9,709 nucleotides of DNA from Pirellulaceae bacterium (GTDB lineage Bacteria; Planctomycetota; Planctomycetia; Pirellulales; Pirellulaceae): positions 1 through 9,709 of the forward strand of contig JABDKS010000195.1 of the NCBI GenBank assembly GCA_013002105.1, given 5' to 3'. Made by a program: the position numbers and the translations under genes. The notes beneath the pieces are model-generated. The model was not told where the DNA came from, did not search any database, and saw only the letters and a program-made list of their open reading frames with translations. Position 1 is the stretch's first letter, and the number at the start of each line of letters is the position of its first letter. Below are positions 6,701-9,709 of the stretch, one piece after another.

Positions 6701-9527
6701 CCTCCAAAATCTGAATCGCATTGGACAAATTGCGATGGACGTCATTAGCCGACTCGTCGCGATAAGGCTGATAGCCTTCCTGATTGACGTTTTCGATCGC
6801 GCGTCGAAGCAAATTCAAATCGGCCGCGAAGTTCAAATCGACTCGCGGACGACGACGATGCAGATCTGATTCTCCGCCCAAGCGCGTGACCAATTGCGAA
6901 AGTTGCCGCGTATATGTCTGGCCGTGATACTTCGCGTCCAAATTCGCTTCGGCCACCGCGCTTGCATCCCCTGCCTTGGTCGCCTTTTCACGTGCCGCCT
7001 GAGCAGAGCTTCCGTGACGCTGAACTTGGTCGACCAAGTCACGATAGGGACTCAGATTTCGACGCAGATCGCGATAGGCTTCGTTGTACAGTTGCGACAA
7101 CCGACCGTCGGACAACGCCGTCCCAATTTTCTGTTGTAGTTCCGATTCAAATCGACGAATCGTTTCACGGTACTGTTTTTCGGCAGGTGAGTCTTCGATG
7201 GTACGTTGCAGCAAAACCGTCCAACGTTCTGCCCAACGTCGCCAGCCCTCACCCTCGAAGTGATTTTTGGTCGAATCCAGTATTACATCGCCGTGCTTGC
7301 TGACCAGATCGTCGATTGTTTGGATTCGCCCAAGCGTGACGTACATATGTCTGCCAAAACGCTCGACCGGCACACCACCACTTTCGCTGGTCAATACGCG
7401 CAAGCTGCGCCGAAGCGCCACAGCATCCCGCGCCACTCCCAACGACAACGCTTGCGAGACCAACCCGCGAGCCAGCGAATCCACCCTGCCTGCCTGGTGC
7501 CCCGTCCGCTGAGCCTCGTAGGAGAGTTGTTTTGCCAATCGTTGTCGCTGCGTTTTCCAAGCATCATGTTCGGTCGACAAAACAGTCGTCAACTCTTGGT
7601 TCAACAAATCCAGATCGGTATCCATCGCCAAGATCGAACGAGCGAGCAACTCCAGCGAATTGGTTTGTGAAACGTTTCCACTCAGCTCCATCGCGACGGC
7701 CAAATCGTCAAGCAATTTCGACGTCGACTGATGAAACGGCTCGTACTTTTCTGCAGTCCCTTCCAGTGTGGCAAGCTGGTTTTCCGCGCCGGCGGTTTTC
7801 AACTGATCAGAAATCTCAAGGGCGGATTTCGACCACTCGATGACCTGGGAGGCGAGGCCATGCAGCGCATCAATCGGATGATGCCGGTCTGCTTGGAAAC
7901 CGTCTTCGGCTATTAACAAATCGATCCACTTGGATTCACCACGGCTGCCGCGTCGGTCGATCGCGACAAACCTTGTTTGTATGACGTCACCACCGGACAA
8001 CTTGGGAGTCTCTTTGCCGTCGCCGAGGCGTCGAATCAAGTCCCACTGCCATTGCGGATTCATTTCTCGAGCTGGCTGAGATACTGGAACGCGGGAATCT
8101 TGGACCTGGCCACCGTTGATTCGGAACTCGTGATAAATCCGATCGACCGGCAAGTCATCCTTGGTCACGCCCGACAATTCGAGTACCGCTAGCGGCGAAA
8201 CCAATGCCATGTCGACCATCTGGCTGGACCACCGCGCCACTGGCGGCGTATCAATCACAGGCGTGACGGTGTAGGTCGCGCTGAAAGGGTTGTTCAATCC
8301 CGACTTTACGCTCGTCGCATCCACTTGGTACTGACAAGCGGTCTTGATCGGAATCGAAGCGGCGAATTCGAGACCCGACTGATCGAGTGGTTGCATTTCG
8401 ATTTCGGCGCCGCCGTTACCAAATCGCACCATCGCATTTTGCACCGGCTCGTCGAATCGGACAGAAATCTCGCCCATCGTGCCGACGATCGCTTGCAGAT
8501 CCCCATGATCGTCTTCCTCGACACGGTCGGACAACTTCGCGTAACTCGGGAACACGTAGCGTTTGGTAAACATGGCGACGCGAGGACGTGGTAACGGCGT
8601 CAACTCGTGCCACAACGTGATCGCATCACCCGCGTGGATCTGGTACTGAACCGGAACCGTCCCCACCGACAGATTTCCCGCGAATAGATCGCCAGTTTGC
8701 AAAAGTCCTGATGGCGAATCTACTTCACCGTCAGCACCGCTCGCGACAGTCGATTCGGGACGTACACGAGGCGACATGATGGTTTCACCACTGACACCGT
8801 CATCAGTCCGCCAATGCATCACCACATCATTGGCCGGCTCGCCACTGATTTTGACGACGACCCCTACCGCGTCGCCTTCGGCAACATAGCCGCTGGCTGG
8901 CGAAGGTTCGATGATATCGACTTGCGTACGTGAGGCACGCTGGATCGGTGCACCCGGCAACATGGCTCGCGCGAATCGTCGGCCAAACTGCATCGACGGG
9001 ATTAACATCAAGATCACGCAAATCGCTGCAACGCCGACGCCGGTGGAAAGCCAGCGTTGTATCAATCCTACGGGCAAGAGTCGGCCAACGTCCAATGCAG
9101 AAATCCGGCGCGCGACACGGCCTTGCAGTCGCTCACGAAAGACGGGCGACCCGTTGGCATCATTTGGATCGGCCAACTCGACAGCCGAAAGCAAATCGTC
9201 ACGCAAATTCGGAGCCGCTGTCTGCATCTGCCGCGCCAAACGGCGCGGATCGTGGCTACGAAACTCGTTCAACCCGAAATGCCAAACGGCAAAAACCGTG
9301 GCGGCATAGCCGACTGCGCTGAGGCCCCACCGAACCGCCGCCGACAGCAACCAAAAGTAATCGCAGATCGCTACCACCGTCATCGCCGCGACGAATACGA
9401 TCACACCGGCGGCAATCGATCGCAACAGCAACAACCACCGCCGGCGGCGGTCAAAGTACACGAGCGATTGCTGGGTAATCGGATCTAGATTTAGTCCCGG
9501 TCCGATCTCAGAGCTGTATGACGCCAT
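3762..9527 (-). CDS. Giant DUF4175-like membrane protein with long coiled coil (1921 residues)
   Basis: An uncharacterised 1921-residue inner-membrane protein. Hydrophobic segments lie at about 31-60, 66-86 and 159-180, the first preceded by RRRR (27-30), so the N-terminus is probably cytoplasmic and the rest after TM3 extracytoplasmic. Residues 190-540 are beta-rich with Ig-like character; RTQVDIIEPSPASGYVAEGD and RPRVAMFTKRYVFPSYAKLS resemble the repeat modules of DUF4175 and BatD-type proteins. Residues 540-1070 are mainly helical, 1073-1683 are highly charged coiled coil, 1683-1864 are disordered, and 1865-1921 form a tail with GQWGQL and YRRELEAYF. There are only four cysteines (55, 170, 398, 950), none in the coiled coil. 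ATG at 9527 follows the upstream stop by three bases with AGGA about twelve bases before it. DUF4175 proteins as I know them are roughly 800-900 residues, so this one is about doubled by the helical insert. Position next to a BatA/VWA-like protein suggests a MoxR/Bat-type envelope complex; no enzymatic motif is visible. CDS certain, family likely, function unknown. Confidence 0.93.
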   Translation of the reverse strand: MASYSSEIGPGLNLDPITQQSLVYFDRRRRWLLLLRSIAAGVIVFVAAMTVVAICDYFWLLSAAVRWGLSAVGYAATVFAVWHFGLNEFRSHDPRRLARQMQTAAPNLRDDLLSAVELADPNDANGSPVFRERLQGRVARRISALDVGRLLPVGLIQRWLSTGVGVAAICVILMLIPSMQFGRRFARAMLPGAPIQRASRTQVDIIEPSPASGYVAEGDAVGVVVKISGEPANDVVMHWRTDDGVSGETIMSPRVRPESTVASGADGEVDSPSGLLQTGDLFAGNLSVGTVPVQYQIHAGDAITLWHELTPLPRPRVAMFTKRYVFPSYAKLSDRVEEDDHGDLQAIVGTMGEISVRFDEPVQNAMVRFGNGGAEIEMQPLDQSGLEFAASIPIKTACQYQVDATSVKSGLNNPFSATYTVTPVIDTPPVARWSSQMVDMALVSPLAVLELSGVTKDDLPVDRIYHEFRINGGQVQDSRVPVSQPAREMNPQWQWDLIRRLGDGKETPKLSGGDVIQTRFVAIDRRGSRGESKWIDLLIAEDGFQADRHHPIDALHGLASQVIEWSKSALEISDQLKTAGAENQLATLEGTAEKYEPFHQSTSKLLDDLAVAMELSGNVSQTNSLELLARSILAMDTDLDLLNQELTTVLSTEHDAWKTQRQRLAKQLSYEAQRTGHQAGRVDSLARGLVSQALSLGVARDAVALRRSLRVLTSESGGVPVERFGRHMYVTLGRIQTIDDLVSKHGDVILDSTKNHFEGEGWRRWAERWTVLLQRTIEDSPAEKQYRETIRRFESELQQKIGTALSDGRLSQLYNEAYRDLRRNLSPYRDLVDQVQRHGSSAQAAREKATKAGDASAVAEANLDAKYHGQTYTRQLSQLVTRLGGESDLHRRRPRVDLNFAADLNLLRRAIENVNQEGYQPYRDESANDVHRNLSNAIQILEAIHEANLCQFELLSLIEAERSVDDTPESRLENSIWMDRFSLAFEWPVRHLQESKLDWNSLLETLDQTRYNGDHNAAKERISRRRWDKAEPVSAEVPLSKLNRQLEDGLGALQPNVLAAREMIQRYVLTLPEQARQAAAKAQQAQQRTEERSDASQETTDHLDEQQQEAEQAARETVDLLIDKANTSDITDDQERELARDADAAAAAVKDAVDQAETEMENASNAADEADRSESLEKAEQALEKLAQTLEQTADHFERAENGQDVSESRQQLREAERELQIAQDLQERYDEAEQMASAANMSPEDLLQQLERELKTNQPMQEELSEISEDAAESAQTTLEQAAKDERSLNQSLERTDPALEEEKRRTAQALNELTRRADAVQNHLLPTSRDAAGWANDPKTRELLEKAREDLVKAGEQVKKLGGKDALADEMQKAAAEMKKAVENVAKATQQAQKQSEQTSQKEIHNDERARKNSQNSMENKSKTLRNRLVQEMNRSKLDWSRVEREAGQRIQQAQRQERDAKNARQRAEDQLKKDENNQGAKDQLREQQQREQAAKRAEDAAEKTRDFAREARKRVEDQSRQLQRQRQEPLNRPNPAGQLAEQTAKQAASELKEIQEQLADLAKQIDQKSPLQTSEKQADQLADQQQRINDDVDNAAEQVARAARHEERLGQETLAEKLDQMAQAINDNGAKAAEDARKALEAAADDSAKAGEAAEKVSQAQDKIGQDAKRLAEMLEQLAQNDPAADDRAEGDPTSSESSQGEPTQSQQSQAAGSPAPPSSRQGEPQDRARQLAQTLDELDQAIAEAAKQAQQMQAQQGNQPTPSDDSAGQTPSQPPQANSQPNGQQQAAQGQRSADASQTLSQMLDAQRQQSAKQRQQQLGQGQPGQSGQPQQSDEQNPGEPKGDTMGDNAGPGQPPGGEGILAEFNVGDLGQWGQLRERKTDDAAESRSAQVAPQYRRELEAYFRAIAERAADKAEQ
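3935..4480 (-). other. Coding region for low-complexity Q/P/G/S linker (residues ~1683-1864 of the giant protein)
   Basis: This stretch encodes a probably disordered linker rich in Q, P, G, S and D (for example GQGQPGQSGQPQQSDEQ and PGQPPGGEG). It is interrupted by two short helices, DRARQLAQTLDELDQAIAEA and SQTLSQMLDAQRQQ. It separates the coiled coil from the conserved-looking tail that starts at residue 1865. Imperfect CTG/TTG-type triplet runs on the plus strand reflect clustered glutamine codons. Confidence 0.75.
4481..6311 (-). other. Coding region for extended charged coiled coil (residues ~1073-1683 of the giant protein)
   Basis: About 610 residues made almost entirely of A, E, Q, K, R, D, L and S in heptad-like helices, from LPEQARQAAAKAQQAQQ to LAEMLEQLAQNDPA. 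Aromatics are very rare (for example one W in AGWANDP and one in KLDWSRV) and there is no cysteine. Short breaks occur at ANMSPEDLL, HLLPTSRDAAGWAN, LNRPNPAG and DQKSPLQT, dividing it into several helical rods. If continuous, a two-stranded coil of this size would be long enough to span a periplasm. No long nucleotide repeat is visible beneath it, so the low complexity is at the protein level. Confidence 0.8.
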
Positions 9528-9530
9528 CGT

Positions 9531-9709
9531 TTACACCAATCCTGATCGTTTACGTAACCACCACTCGACTGCCAGCAAAGCCATCACGGCCCAAAACCAG
9601 TAATACGATTGCCAAAGCAAAATATCTGATTCAACAACCGTCCCGCTGGACAGCGGTTTGATCTGTTCCAACAACTGCGACGCGGCCGACTCGTGGACGT
9701 AGGTCCCAC
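9531..9709 (-). CDS. C-terminal end of a BatA/VWA- or glutamine-amidotransferase-like membrane protein (5' end outside window)
   Basis: The frame is open from the window edge for 58 codons to TAA at 9533-9531. The peptide ends in a soluble stretch (HESAASQLLEQIKPLSSG), then a hydrophobic segment with many tryptophans (YYWFWAVMALLAVEWW) and a basic cytoplasmic tail LRKRSGLV. A single C-terminal membrane helix closing with a WWLRKR-type stop-transfer signal is the usual end of the large membrane proteins (VWA, BatA-like or glutamine-amidotransferase-fold) that precede DUF4175-like genes in planctomycetes; that context is from memory, not shown here. Only three bases separate its stop from the giant gene's start, so the two are almost certainly one transcription unit. 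The specific family cannot be settled from this fragment. Confidence 0.75.
   Translation of the reverse strand, partial: GTYVHESAASQLLEQIKPLSSGTVVESDILLWQSYYWFWAVMALLAVEWWLRKRSGLV

Overview
The window is a densely packed run of genes that all read on the minus strand, so transcription goes from high to low coordinates. Gene content points to a planctomycete, probably Rhodopirellula or another Pirellulaceae. The clues are an exported squalene-cyclase-like repeat protein, a giant DUF4175-like membrane protein with a very long glutamine- and alanine-rich coiled coil, and a BatA/VWA-like membrane-protein tail just upstream. This assignment is inferred from gene families and moderate GC; no rRNA or other phylogenetic marker is present.

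Layout in order of transcription: (1) 9709-9531, the last 58 codons of a membrane protein whose start lies outside the window; (2) 9527-3762, a 1921-residue protein with three N-terminal membrane segments, a beta-rich extracytoplasmic part, a long helical part, about 600 residues of charged coiled coil, a disordered Q/P/G/S linker and a short structured tail; (3) 3765-2650, a secreted 371-residue alpha/alpha-toroid protein of the prenyltransferase/squalene-oxidase repeat superfamily, overlapping gene 2 by four bases; (4) a 92-base gap; (5) 2557-1814, a PIG-L zinc deacetylase of the BshB1 (bacillithiol) type; (6) about 1785-997, an ABC ATPase of the MacB/LolD class; (7) 997-1, the N-terminal 332 codons of the matching MacB/FtsX-type permease, overlapping gene 6 by one base and running off the window.

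Genes 1-3 look like the downstream end of a MoxR/BatA-type envelope cluster: tiny spacings, an ATGA overlap, and all products in or beyond the inner membrane. Genes 6-7 form a translationally coupled ABC module that probably acts on envelope substrates. The deacetylase between the two groups may be co-transcribed with the ABC genes, but a functional link is unproven. I saw no tRNA, rRNA, CRISPR array, insertion sequence, convincing terminator or convincing promoter. The long plus-strand open frames opposite the giant gene are composition artefacts.

The most notable item is the giant protein together with its coupled squalene-cyclase-like partner. It looks like an uncharacterised envelope machine rather than an enzyme pathway.
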